Positions 12,930 through 25,292 of a stretch of 64,000 nucleotides of DNA are shown here, one piece after another. The first letter of the stretch is position 1, and each line of letters starts with the position of its first letter. This DNA is from Petrosia ficiformis (Eukaryota; Porifera; Demospongiae; Haplosclerida; Petrosiidae), in the NCBI GenBank assembly GCA_947044365.1, contig OX345651.1, forward strand, positions 1,028,926 to 1,092,925. The letters are read 5' to 3'. The notes beneath the pieces are model-generated. The model was given only the letters and a program-made list of their open reading frames with translations, did not search any database and was not told the origin of the DNA. The translations under genes and the position numbers were made by a program.

Positions 12930-13565
12930 CAGTAATCTCATTTGCTAGTCCTCCATTACTATAAATCTAGTGAAGATTAATTCAAAAAAAAGTCAAATTA
13001 CTAAAGACGAACTGACAAGACAACATATAAATAATTACAAATATAATTAAAATTAAAAATTCACACTTGGTGTCAAACACTCAATGTATTTCAGTAAGTG
13101 ATGTCATACTTCCCTCTGCCTTGGTTTAGTTATATGAACTGTCGTTTTGTTCAGTGCATTTAATATATTTCTTTTGAATTAAACTTCTCCAGATTTATAG
13201 TAATGGATGTTCAAAATCTACTTATGAAAGTGTCTTAGGTATTAAATGTTCAAGTCAATTCTATAACTATAGGCAAATATTTAACTGAATAAAAAATATA
13301 AAAGATAATCTAGAATAATTCCATAAATGTTCCTTATTGTGTTTCTGATATTCATCCACGGTTTTCTTCTAGCACAATAATAATATCTTTTTATAAAAGC
13401 ACGTTTTGGCCCAAAGCCTTCTTCAGCTAAATAGTTAGCTGAAGGTCTGGCTGAAACATTCATTAATCAAAAATAATTTTATTGTGTTAGTATAACTTCC
13501 TGTGATGAATATAACCTACAATGTTTACTTGTTAGTGGTTTGTCATCCACTTTACTCGCCAGCAA
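12930..13565 (-). pseudogene. decayed 3' end of gene A (linker exon and death-domain relic)
   Basis: Homologous to the 3' parts of genes B and C. 13529-13565 (-) matches the linker exon (LLASKVDDKPLT, against SLPSEVDDRPLT in gene B). At 12940-12975 (-) only the last helix of the death-domain exon remains (GLANEITGKYP, against GLANEIARNYP); its first two-thirds are missing and the conserved donor is lost. Intervening sequence also matches 30000-30200 and 62680-62930. The linker exon is read in phase 0 in genes B and C, but the upstream gene A exon ends in phase 2, so the join is not obviously productive. Confidence 0.6.
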
Positions 13566-16500
13566 CTGTAAATAGAAAATAGAATCATTACAAAACTTCA
13601 TACAATTAGTATATTTTATATACTCACATCCTAGTATAGATTAAGAATAGTGTATTGTAGGAGAATGAGTATGCAATGGGAAGAATAAACAGAACATAGA
13701 ATCATTACGAAACTTCATACAATTAGTACTTTTTATATACTCACCCTCTAGTATAGATTAAGAATAGTGTATTTTAGGAGAATGAGTATGCAATGGGAAG
13801 AATAAAAAGAACATAGAATCATTACGAAACTTCATACAATTAGTACTTTTTATATACTCACCCTCTAGTATAGATTAAGAATAGTGTATTTTAGGAGAAT
13901 GAGTATGCAATGGGAAGAATAAAAAGAACATAGAATCATTACAAAACTTCATACAATTAGTACTTTATATATACTCACCTCCTAGTATAGATTAAGAATA
14001 GAATGAGTATGCAATGGGAGGAATAAAAAGAACATAGAATCATTACAAAACTTCATACAATTAGTACTTTTTATATACTCACCCTCTAATATAGATTAAG
14101 AATAGAATGAGTATGCAATGGGAAGAATAAAAAGAACATAGAATCATTACGAAACTTCATACAATTAGTACTTTTTATATACTCACCAGCTAGTATAGAT
14201 TAAGAATAGTGTATTTTAGGAGAATGAGTATGCAATGGGAAGAATAAAAAGAACATAGAATCATTACAAAACTTCATACAATTAGTACTTTATATATACT
14301 CACCTCCTAGTATAGATTAAGAATAGAATGAGTATGCAATGGGAGGAATAAAAAGAACATAGAATCATTACAAAACTTCATACAATTAGTACTTTTTATA
14401 TACTCACCCTCTAATATAGATTAAGAATAGAATGAGTATGCAATGGGAAGAATAAAAAGAACATAGAATCATTACGAAACTTCATACAATTAGTACTTTT
14501 TATATACTCACCCTCTAGTATAGATTAAGAATAGTGTATTTTAGGAGAATGAGTATGCAATGGGAAGAATAAAAAGAACATAGAATCATTACAAAACTTC
14601 ATACAATTAGTACTTTATATATACTCACCTCCTAGTATAGATTAAGAATAGAATGAGTATGCAATGGGAGGAATAAAAAGAACATAGAATCATTACAAAA
14701 CTTCATACAATTAGTACTTTTTATATACTCACCCTCTAATATAGATTAAGAATAGAATGAGTATGCAATGGGAAGAATAAAAAGAACATAGAATCATTAC
14801 GAAACTTCATACAATTAGTACTTTTTATATACTCACCCTCTAGTATAGATTAAGAATAGTGTATTTTAGGAGAATGAGTATGCAATGGGAAGAATAAAAA
14901 GAACATAGAATCATTACAAAACTTCATACAATTAGTACTTTATATATACTCACCTCCTAGTATAGATTAAGAATAGAATGAGTATGCAATGGGAGGAATA
15001 AAAAGAACATAGAATCATTACAAAACTTCATACAATTAGTACTTTTTATATACTCACCCTCTAATATAGATTAAGAATAGAATGAGTATGCAATGGGAAG
15101 AATAAAAAGAACATAGAATCATTACGAAACTTCATACAATTAGTACTTTTTATATACTCACCAGCTAGTATAGATTAAGAATAGAATGAGTATGCAATGG
15201 GAAGAATAAAAAGAACATAGAATCATTACGAAACTTCATACAATTAGTACTTTTTATATACTCACCCTCTAGTATAGATTAAGAATAGTGTATTTTAGGA
15301 GAATGAGTATGCAATGGGAAGAATAAAAAGAACATAGAATCATTACAAAACTTCATACAATTAGTACTTTTTATATACTCACCAGCTAGTATAGATTAAG
15401 AATAGAATGAGTATGCAATGGGAAGAATAAAAAGAACATAGAATCATTACAAAACTTCATACAATTAGTACTTTATATATACTCACCTCCTAGTATAGAT
15501 TAAGAATAGAATGAGTATGCAATGGGAGGAATAAAAAGAACATAGAATCATTACAAAACTTCATACAATTAGTACTTTTTATATACTCACCCTCTAATAT
15601 AGATTAAGAATAGAATGAGTATGCAATGGGAAGAATAAAAAGAACATAGAATCATTACGAAACTTCATACAATTAGTACTTTTTATATACTCACCAGCTA
15701 GTATAGATTAAGAATAGAATGAGTATGCAATGGGAAGAATAAAAAGAACATAGAATCATTACGAAATTTCATACAATTAGTACTTTTTATATACTCACCC
15801 TCTAGTATAGATTAAGAATAGTGTATTTTAGGAGAATGAGTATGCAATGGGAAGAATAAAAAGAACATAGAATCATTACGAAACTTCATACAATTAGTAC
15901 TTTTTATATACTCACCAGCTAGTATAGATTAAGAATAGAATGAGTATGCAATGGGAAGAATAAAAAGAACATAGAATCATTACAAAACTTCATACAATTA
16001 GTACTTTTTATATACTCACCAGCTAGTATAGATTAAGAATAGAATGAGTATGCAATGGGAAGAATAAAAAGAACATAGAATCATTACGAAACTTCATACA
16101 ATTAGTTCTTTTTATATACTCACCAGCTAGTATAGATTAAGAATACAATGAGTATGCAATGGGAAGAATAAAAAGAACATAGAATCATTACGAAATTTCA
16201 TACAATTAGTACTTTTTATATACTCACCCTCTAGTATAGATTAAGAATAGTGTATTTTAGGAGAATGAGTATGCAATGGGAAGAATAAAAAGAACATAGA
16301 ATCATTACAAAACTTCATACAATTAGTACTTTTTATATACTCACCAGCTAGTATAGATTAAGAATAGAATGAGTATGCAATGGGAAGAATAAAAAGAACA
16401 TAGAATCATTACAAAACTTCATACAATTAGTACTTTATATATACTCACCTCCTAGTATAGATTAAGAATAGAATGAGTATGCAATGGGAAGAATAAAAAG

Positions 16501-18380
16501 AACATAGAATCATTACAAAACTTCATACAATTAGTACTTTTTATATACTCACCTCCTAGTATAGATTAAGAATAGAATGAGTATGCAATGGGAAGAATAA
16601 AAAGAACATAGAATCATTACAAAACTTCATACAATTAGTACTTTATATATACTCACCTCCTAGTATAGATTAAGAATAGAATGAGTATGCAATGGGAGGA
16701 ATAAAAAGAACATAGAATCATTACAAAACTTCATACAATTAGTACTTTTTATATACTCACCCTCTAATATAGATTAAGAATAGAATGAGTATGCAATGGG
16801 AAGAATAAAAAGAACATAGAATCATTACGAAACTTCATACAATTAGTACTTTTTATATACTCACCAGCTAGTATAGATTAAGAATAGAATGAGTATGCAA
16901 TGGGAAGAATAAAAAGAACATAGAATCATTACGAAACTTCATACAATTAGTACTTTTTATATACTCACCCTCTAGTATAGATTAAGAATAGTGTATTTTA
17001 GGAGAATGAGTATGCAATGGGAAGAATAAAAAGAACATAGAATCATTACAAAACTTCATACAATTAGTACTTTTTATATACTCACCAGCTAGTATAGATT
17101 AAGAATAGAATGAGTATGCAATGGGAAGAATAAAAAGAACATAGAATCATTACAAAACTTCATACAATTAGTACTTTATATATACTCACCTCCTAGTATA
17201 GATTAAGAATAGAATGAGTATGCAATGGGAAGAATAAAAAGAACATAGAATCATTACGAAACTTCATACAATTAGTACTTTTTATATACTCACCCTCTAG
17301 TATAGATTAAGAATAGAATGAGTATGCAATGGGAAGAATAAAAAGAACATAGAATCATTACGAAACTTCATACAATTAGTACTTTTTATATACTCACCAG
17401 CTAGTATAGATTAAGAATACAATGAGTATGCAATGGGAAGAATAAAAAGAACATAGAATCATTACAAAACTTCATACAATTAGTACTTTTTATATACTCA
17501 CCCTCTAGTATAGATTAAGAATAGAATGAGTATGCAATGGGAAGAATAAAAAGAACATAGAATCATTACAAAACTTCATACAATTAGTACTTTTTATATA
17601 CTCACCTCCTAGTATAGATTAAGAATAGAATGAGTATGCAATGGGAAGAATAAAAAGAACATAGAATCATTACAAAACTTCATACAATTAGTACTTTTTA
17701 TATACTCACCTCCTAGTATAGATTAAGAATAGAATGAGTATGCAATGGGAAGAATAAAAAGAACATAGAATCATTACGAAACTTCATACAATTAGTACTT
17801 TTTATATACTCACCAGCTAGTATAGATTAAGAATAGAATGAGTATGCAATGGGAAGAATAAAAAGAACATAGAATCATTACGAAACTTCATACAATTAGT
17901 ACTTTTTATATACTCACCTCCTAGTATAGATTAAGAATAGAATGAGTATGCAATGGGAAGAATAAAAAGAACATAGAATCATTACAAAACTTCATACAAT
18001 TAGTACTTTTTATATACTCACCAGCTAGTATAGATTAAGAATAGAATGAGTATGCAATGGGAAGAATAAAAAGAACATAGAATCATTACAAAACTTCATA
18101 CAATTAGTACTTTTTATATACTCACCTCCTAGTATAGATTAAGAATAGAATGAGTATGCAATGGGAAGAATAAAAAGAACATAGAATCATTACAAAACTT
18201 CATACAATTAGTACTTTTTATATACTCACCTCCTAGTATAGATTAAGAATAGAATGAGTATGCAATGGGAAGAATAAAAAGAACATAGAATCATTACAAA
18301 ACTTCATACAATTAGTACATTTTATATACTCACCTCCTAGTATAGATTAAGAATAGAATGAGTATGCAATGGGAAGAATA
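13566..18380 (-). repeat. array 1: about 45 tandem 104/117-bp monomers, each with an acceptor, 3 nt and a donor
   Basis: Monomers are 104 bp, or 117 bp when a tgtattttaggag-type insert is present. On the minus strand each reads pyrimidine-rich tract, CTATACTAG (or CTATATTAG), three nucleotides, GTGAGTATATA, then TACTAATTG. The 3 nt counted from high to low coordinate are mainly GAG, CTG and AGG, with GAT in the last unit. The last unit's donor faces the acceptor ATTTACAG of the gene A linker exon at 13565. A trimer higher-order repeat of about 325 bp (104+104+117) recurs at 13973, 14300, 14627 and 14951. The monomer length is a plausible sponge intron size. The simplest conservative call is an intronic minisatellite carrying cryptic splice sites. 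Confidence 0.9.
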
Positions 18381-18618
18381 ACAAGTGTATACAGAGAAAA
18401 AAACATCCCTATATTTGCTTTGTGATGACTATGTATTAAGCATTGCTGATGGCACTAGTGTCTCTACCTTTCTGTGCACTCCTGGGGCCTGAAGACGTAA
18501 GTGTAAGCTTAATTGCAGTCTAAATACACAGATGTCTGATGAACTGACTGAGGTACTCCTTCAAGGTTCTAAATGATGACTTCCTCTTGTCTGAAACTCA
18601 ACAACTTATCATACTTAC

Positions 18619-18828
18619 TTGTTAAAGATTCTTGCATAATATCTATACTGTTTCTCTGCTATATACAACAGTTATTAGCAGTTTTACATCCTTTCTGAAT
18701 CTTCCTGGCTGGTCTGTAGCTCACACGCGCGTTCTTTTACGCGCCACGCCCATTAATTGACCGAGCCCCCGGGAATGACGCAACTTCCTTAACTACGTAT
18801 ACAACGCATAGTCGCGCAAGTGACACAA

Positions 18829-18864
<36 letters not shown>

Positions 18865-21800
18865 TAAACCCCGTGGAAAGCAATTATAGGGATGGCCCTA
18901 CGGGCCATAAAAATAACACAGAATCATTAGAAAACTTGAAGTTAATGTAATTTGGTCATTTGTTACTTAAATACCTTTTAGTTGACCTAGTTGGCTTACA
19001 TTGATTAATGTAGTGTGGGGTGATTTATCAGCCTTAGTCTTTGACTCCTTTGTACCTAATAAATTAAGCAGTAATTATAAATATTAACCATTATATTTAT
19101 TTGTACAATTATACAGTACACATATGCAGTGTTTCCCCCAAAGCGCGTTAAGCGCGCTATTTAACGCGCTTTAGCTTAGCGTGATCGCGAAGCCACACCC
19201 ACACAAATTTAATTAATTGCACATGTAAGTTTACACAATAATTAATTTGCAGGTGTAAAGTTTACACAAGTTTACTTTGAAGCTAGTCAGTTTAGATAGT
19301 GACAAACCAACCTGTTTGGAGGCTGGGCTGGTGAACCAAACTATGTTTGAATCATGGAAAGCTCCATGGCCACATATAACTGACATGGATTTGCCAACTT
19401 CATTGCCTATTACTTGGTTAAAAGTGGTAGATCATCCAATTCCAGGCATGTTATACACCTTGTGTAAAAAGTACAAGAAGGTACCACGCATATTTAAAAT
19501 GGTTTTTCTGGCGAAACAAATGGGTGGGGTCAATAGGTGTGGTCTATTGTGAGCGCTTCACAAAACTCCTGTGGGAAACACTGCACATATGAGATAACTA
19601 ACATTGTCATTCAGCAAAACATGAATAATTATAATTGACTATAATATCATCACAAAGTAATCGTACTTTATTCTTCATAATTATGTTTGTTTTACCTTGA
19701 CTGTCTTTCAATTTCTCTGTTGATGTAGCCAGTGTAACATCTTCCGTGACAATACTTTCAGTGGATTGAATCTGGCTTTTTTTAAGTGCAGAAACTTTGT
19801 CATTTAGTCCAGGAGGCCTACATGAAGATATATATTTATAATTGTAATATTATATATAAATATTATATACGATTTGATAGTGTTAGCGTATCTATACACA
19901 TAAGCATTTTGATTTTTCTCGAGGACATTAAAGAACAGATGGTGATTAAATTATAGCAAAACTGTTAAATTATTTTTAACTTCTAGTACACTACAAGTCT
20001 TATTGTCATGAAACTTTGAATACGACTTACAATAAACAAGTACAACACTTGCAGGAAGACTTTCACATTTTTTGTGGTATGCCCAATCTTGTCAAAAGAC
20101 AATAATCATTCATTTCACCTTTTTTCAGAGCTATATTATGTAGCTAGAATTCCAGAAAACATGCCTAAATACTATTTTTCACTTGTTACTCAGCTAGTAT
20201 TATTGAACAGATTTCAGTAATAGTTTATTTGGATGCTTATACTAGGTAAAGAAAATTAGTGTATAATTATAAATCTCTCATTCATCACTTTAATGCTATT
20301 TTACGGTAGCTACATATATACATATGTAGTTTGTAGGAGGCACAGTAGAGGATATTTCAAAAACAGGGCACATGCAGGTGCTATCCAACCATGCACCTAT
20401 GCAGTAGCTCTTGTAATTTTAAAATTTCTTCTCTTCTAAAATATACATTTAAAATTGACCCAAAATTTATTGATTACTTTGAGTTAGACTTGTAATGCTC
20501 CTATAGTGGTAGAAGTCACTAGGATTTGCCTTGTAAAATCTTACTACGACTTTAGAAACAGTTGAGGAAGTAAAGTAGTGTTGCTGCGATATATCGATAT
20601 ATCGCGATATAGCAATAAATTATGATAAGATATTACATTTTCTTATATCGATATAGTTAGTATACACATGTGCAATTGTAAGAAAAACATGACGTCATCT
20701 TTGGAGTAATTCAAATCTAAATTGCAGTTTTCTTTACATCTACCTAATTGTCTATAAGCTTAAAGGTGTCTGCAGCTCTTTAAAACAATATAGCTTACTT
20801 CTTGAACATGGAAAGAAAAGAGCCCTTCACTTTTTCAAAGTATGCATTGGCCATGAGCAAGATGACCACCAAGGTAGGCATCTAGCCTTTAAAATTTTTA
20901 AAGATTTTCTTGCTTAATTTCAGTTCATATTTGCACCTAAATTATGTTTAAAAGCTATAGCAAGTTTAAGTACAAAGGATAAAAAATAACAATATTACGG
21001 TAGCTCATGGTCACAACTTAATTTATTATTAACACAAATTATAACTGTATCATGATATGCAATATATCGTTATATAAATAGCCATGATATATGATATAAA
21101 TTTTTTTTATATCGTGGCAGCACTAACCTAGTCCCTAATTTCACTCAACCTATACTATAACAAATACAAACACACAAGTGATTGTAACAAATTTTGTGAA
21201 ATATATAATAACTTACAAAATCAGAGCCAGATCACTGATAGTATAACCTTTCCTTGTTTCATCATAAGTAAAATACTTCTCTATGAGCCTTTGTAATGCA
21301 TTAATGTGAAGTAACTGTTCTGGTAGTCCAAATATCAGCAGTATACTACAATCTTCGAACCCAAGGAATTGAAGAATTCCATCAGAGATACCTAAAAGCT
21401 GAGACAGGTTGCGTGTGATATTTTTAACATCTTCTCCTGTTGGAACAGTATCATTTGGTAGAAGCAGGAACAATGGAATGAGTCCCACGTTTTCATGACC
21501 AGGAGCAAATGATTTAGATGGTATCTCAAATAGCGATTGCTGAAGGTAAACAAGAAGTTCATCTTTGTATACTTTCATCTCTTTTCGATCCTCATCACTT
21601 CCAAACTGCTTGACAATGGCTTTAAGTAACTGTATGTTGAACCAGGATGAATAATACCTGGACAACACTGAGAACACATCATCAAGATCAGAAGCACTTT
21701 CGAATTGTGACAGTGGTATGCGATACGAGTCTAGAAAAATCTTGACACGTTTTATCTTGATATTTCTTTTCTCAAAAGAATCAAGAATATTTTGAACGAG

Positions 21801-22565
21801 AAAAGAATATTTTTTCCGAATATGATGATTTTGATTGTATAGGCGATTTTTAATCTGCTCCCTTTCTGCCGCACTTTTTCTTTCCCAGTTGTCATAACTA
21901 TTCACCCTTTCAGGATATACATAGGAACCGATTGGTTGGGGCTGATGTTGAAGCATTTCTTTAACATGCCGCAGGACAATTTCAGCAAGGTTTCGATCAT
22001 TCATACGTAAAAGCACTTCCACAATAGCAAGATATGTGGCATCACTACCATTTCTGCTTCTCCAATTCCATAACAAGCTTAGTTTTCTTGACCTCTCAGT
22101 AGGTTTGTCATTTCGAATCTCTTCTATTTCTGGCTGAGTGAACTGAAAATATGGCGCAGTGTCATGAATATTTGACATTTGTGGTAAGAGAGTTAGAAAC
22201 AGCACATCATCACATTGTTTTTCAATATCAGATTCTGAGAGGCTGTATTTCTGTAATAAACTGCTCAGATCTGATGGACCATGTGTTGGGACAATATGTG
22301 GATTCAGTTCTCCAGTCCCTTCATTGCGTTCTGTAGAAAATAGATAAGTATTATAAATATAGTTACATTCACCCATATAGTTAGATTATGAATTGCATGT
22401 ATTAATACATGGCCTTGATTTTAATAAATAATTAAGATAAATTATATTTTAGCTTACTACTAGACATCTGCTGTGTCACAGCATCAGTTATGTCACTTTC
22501 CAGTGCTTCATCAGTGTTTAGTGATCTTCCTTGATTTTGGCCCATAGGTGCAACAGGAACAAGGT
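18619..22565 (-). CDS. gene A: death-domain protein of unknown function (partial, 4 exons visible)
   Basis: Minus-strand exons 22458-22565, 21217-22330, 19696-19817 and 18619-18658 join with matching phases through GT-AG sites. The large exon encodes about 370 residues. Residues from PSDLSSLLQKYSLSESDIEK to NLAEIVLRHVKEM have death-domain character (six-helix spacing, LLWNWRSRNG, ATYLAIVEVLL). A following helical region of about 200 residues (KRVKIFLDSYRIPLS, YSSWFNIQLLKAIVKQFG) is one I do not recognise. The third exon is Ser/Thr-rich (STESIVTEDVTLATSTEK), and the 40-nt fourth exon encodes EKQYRYYARIFN. The 5' start is not found; the first visible exon begins in mid-codon. Downstream lies array 1. 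Death-domain proteins act as adaptors in cell-death or immune signalling; the partner here is unknown. Confidence 0.7.
18720..18913. mobile_element. dispersed repeat with (AT)n tract
   Basis: Contains 'gggaatgacgcaacttcctt', an (AT)n run at 18831-18860, and 'gggatggccctacgggccat' followed by aaaaa. Diverged relatives occur at about 55990-56055, 58565-58715 and 60340-60425. All share the order 'aatga.g.aacttcctt', then a ggaatg/ggatgg block, then cataaaaa. It is probably a short non-autonomous element; its ends are not defined. Confidence 0.55.
19127..19583. mobile_element. hAT-type element with 8-bp target duplication and an internal 91-codon frame
   Basis: A 457-bp element with inverted ends cagtgtttccc and gggaaacactg, flanked by a perfect 8-bp duplication, cacatatg, at 19119-19126 and 19584-19591. 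Both ends and duplication length fit hAT. It lies in a gene A intron. Inside, a plus-strand frame (19277-19552) encodes ordinary-looking protein sequence (LEAGLVNQTMFESWKAPWPH, LPITWLKVVDHPIPGMLYTL) rather than repeat translation. I do not recognise it. It may be a remnant of the transposase gene or a captured host exon. Confidence 0.85.
20576..21125. mobile_element. element with tagtgytgc ends and ATCGATAT-rich termini
   Basis: The ends tagtgttgctgcgatata and tatatcgtggcagcacta are imperfect inverted repeats followed by ATCGATAT-type palindromes, as in many hAT MITEs. I see no convincing target duplication. Near 20808 a short frame MERKEPFTFSKYALAMSKM ends at a possible donor (AAG|GTAGGC), perhaps a relic exon. 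It sits in the gene A intron between 19817 and 21217. Confidence 0.55.
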
Positions 22566-22599
22566 CTGTGTTTACCAAATAAAATCTTTATAACGTTTT

Positions 22600-24284
22600 G
22601 TTTGTACAACATGTTTATATAATTCACTTTTAGTATAGGTACATATATAATAAGTATGCAAACCACAAAATATATTCTATACTATAAAGTAAATGTAGAT
22701 AATGCATACCTGGTATGTTACGTTTGAGAGTAATAAGGTACGGTATAGATAGTGTGTTAATTTAGGGATCTGTTCGTTTTATTCGTGTCTGTATAAAGTG
22801 GAGTTAAAGACTTCTTCCAAAGTGGTGTGGCTGCCTGAATATACTGTGTACAAAATGAGTATAATATTCACAAGTAGATAATAATGGTATCAAAGAATTT
22901 AGTTACTCTCCAACACAGAAACTTGTATATTTGAAGAATAAGGTTACCAAACAAGTTTAAAACAACCTAGCTCATGATATGTAATATCCCAGGTAATTAT
23001 AAATCATAACGAAGAATAAGGTACTCATAAGTATTTGCTCTAGTGTTAAGTGATGTACGTATATTAATATACTTGGCATTCATTAACAGTTTTCTCGCAA
23101 CATCTACAATCTTCCACACCACCCACAAAGATAAAGGGGAAGTGTTACTTTGCTAGCTAGCTTTGGCTGGAAGGGGTGTAGTGAAGATCATTAACTGGAA
23201 TGTAATTTTTAGTAAAAGGTATGTGAGAATGATGTTCGATACTGAAATGATTTATTGTTAGCTACATGCAGTCAGTTAAACTATTCATGTGTCTACGAGG
23301 TAAAGAGTGGAGTGATGGGATCTATAAAAGACATTGTAGCTCTATTGATAAGATAATTATGATGCTAAACATTCTTGTGTTGCTGCTGTAACATGATTAG
23401 AAAAGCTTGCAGAGAAACAATTTACCATCGTACTGTCGTCGCCATTGACTGCCAGTTTAAAATACAAATAATCACTTTGAGGTGTAAATTATAAAATGGA
23501 AATGTTGCTACATTGTGAACTCTGGAGGAAAGTTGGGAAACTGCACAACTTATATACGTGTGCTATACCAAACTCTTCCTCTTTATTGAGAAAGGTTGGC
23601 TTGCCTGACTATAATCATTAATGGTAACAATTACATTAAGTTTGCATGTATGTACTAATTTTAGCAATATTAGAATAATCACTAAAATTAGTACAGGGTA
23701 AATTATATAATTTTGTGATCATTTTATTTTACTTAAGGTACTGTATAGCCCTAAATTTTCACGGGCTATAAATTTCGCATTTTTCACAAAAACTGACCAA
23801 CCGCAAAAATTTTATTCTGGTCACACCCACCACATGTGAACATTATTGATGAATGCGAAATAATTGGATATTGTCAAAAGACAAAACTATTACCTGTGAA
23901 TTTTAGAGCTATACAATATAACAATACTCTATTCTATACAATCATTGTGTACATGTGATAACATATCATATTACATAGAGGTACTTCACCTCTTTGGTAA
24001 CCAAGTCAACTTTCTGAGACAGAGAAAATGTTCTTTTTTCCAATCTGTGAGAGTACATGGAATAAATGTTAATGAGAACTTGCTTTTAACAATTACCTAC
24101 TCTCCCCTGCTTTAATAATTATTAATAACTCCAAAAGGTGTGTGTTAGCCCCTCCTCCTTTTTTGCAAAGAAGGAGGAGCTAGTTTTTGGGGGAGTGGTA
24201 AATGTAATGTTGACCACATGTTGAATACCCAATATAAAAAAAGGAGGGCTTGTTTCCTTTCGTAGTTACAGGAACTTGTAAGGA
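22600..24284. other. non-coding region between gene A and the acidic-repeat ORF
   Basis: No supportable exon is seen. The part 23190-24270 is repeated with divergence at 37640-38560, where the same order of landmarks occurs ('aagagtggagtgatgg', 'gttgctgctgtaacatgat', 'acttcacctctttgg'). It therefore belongs to the duplicated unit, probably as the promoter and 5' region of the acidic ORF. A MITE lies at 23739-23918. Confidence 0.6.
23739..23918. mobile_element. MITE of the TACTGTATAG family
   Basis: About 180 bp, bounded by tactgtatagccct...ttttcac and gtgaattttagagctatacaata as imperfect inverted repeats, with TA at both ends. It is related by its end sequence to the elements at 29374, 32304 and 61970. 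Confidence 0.6.
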
Positions 24285-25188
24285 AGATGGAAGAAGAACG
24301 TTATCCAGATCCCATGTCAATGCCGCAACATATTGATGAAGGAGAGACAAGATACCAGCAAGAAGAGGAGAGTTATGAAGTGAATAAAGAATGGACAGAA
24401 GCCATTTAAGTGAAGAGGATCATGATGAACTAAAAGAGAATTTTGATATCATAAATGAGAATACAGAAGAAGTGTATGAAGAAAACAATGAGCAACAGCT
24501 GGAACTTCAGGATGAGTTGGAGAAAGGAACAAATGAGATTCAGATAGAACCAAGTGATATACTCACTTCTGATATCACAAATGAGGCTACAGAGACTGAT
24601 GTGTATGGGGAACATGATGAGCAGCTTCAGGATGAATCGGAGGTCATAAATGTGAATACAGAGGAAGCAGTGTATGGAGAAGAAGAAGATGAACAGCAGC
24701 TTCAGGATGAGAAAGGAACAAATGAGAATCAGATAGATCCTAGTGATATACTCACTTCTGATATCGTAAATGAGGCTACAGAGATCGAAGTGTATGAAGA
24801 AAATGAGCAGCTTCAGGATGAGTCGGAGATCAGGAATGAGAATACAGAGAAAGAAGTGTATGGAGAAGAAGATGAACAGCAGCTTCAAGACAAGAAAGGA
24901 ATAAATGAGATGCAGATAGAACCAAATGATACACTCACTTCTGATAATTTGCTAATTGAAAAGACAAAAGAGATGGCCATACAAGATAACTCAGATTCAA
25001 GAAAATGGAGACGATGATGATCAAAATTACTCGCCTTCAATACAGCCACAAATAAACAAAGAGAATACTCCTGATTATTTAGGAGATGATGAACATCAGA
25101 TGATCAAGACTCCGCCTAGTAGTACTTCTTCTAAAAAGATTACTCCTAGTAGCCGAGATAGTAAAGGGAAACAACGAAGTAGTGATAA
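24285..25188 (+). pseudogene. acidic Glu/Asp/Gln-rich repeat ORF, copy S1, with frame breaks
   Basis: A frame from ATG 24285 (MEEERYPDPMSMPQH) stops at 24405. A second frame (24391-25017) encodes about 208 residues, and a third continues to a donor at 25188 (AAG|gtaaat). The middle part is 2.5 copies of a unit of about 60 residues with motifs IQIEPSDILTSDI, EVYGEE and DEQQLQDE. The tail contains INKENTPDYL and TPPSS and is Ser/Lys-rich. By comparison with the 38.6-kb copy, the first break is an indel after GAAGCCATT, and the second is loss of two bases within 'aactctcag'. The family is unknown; such acidic low-complexity proteins are often nuclear or regulatory. Whether splicing avoids the breaks is undecided. 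Confidence 0.5.
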
Positions 25189-25292
25189 GGTAAATTATGT
25201 TATTATTGTGATTATTAATTATTATAAATTATAATTTAGATTATAATTGTAGCTTTATCTTTAGATTAGGTTTGAATGGAAGAGTAGATTGT

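Noticed and set aside
13566..18380. CRISPR-like array
   Set aside because: The monomers are contiguous near-identical 104/117-bp repeats without unique spacers, in a spliced eukaryotic locus.
18831..18860. TATA-box-like promoter
   Set aside because: It is a plain (AT)n tract inside a dispersed repeat with no gene starting nearby.
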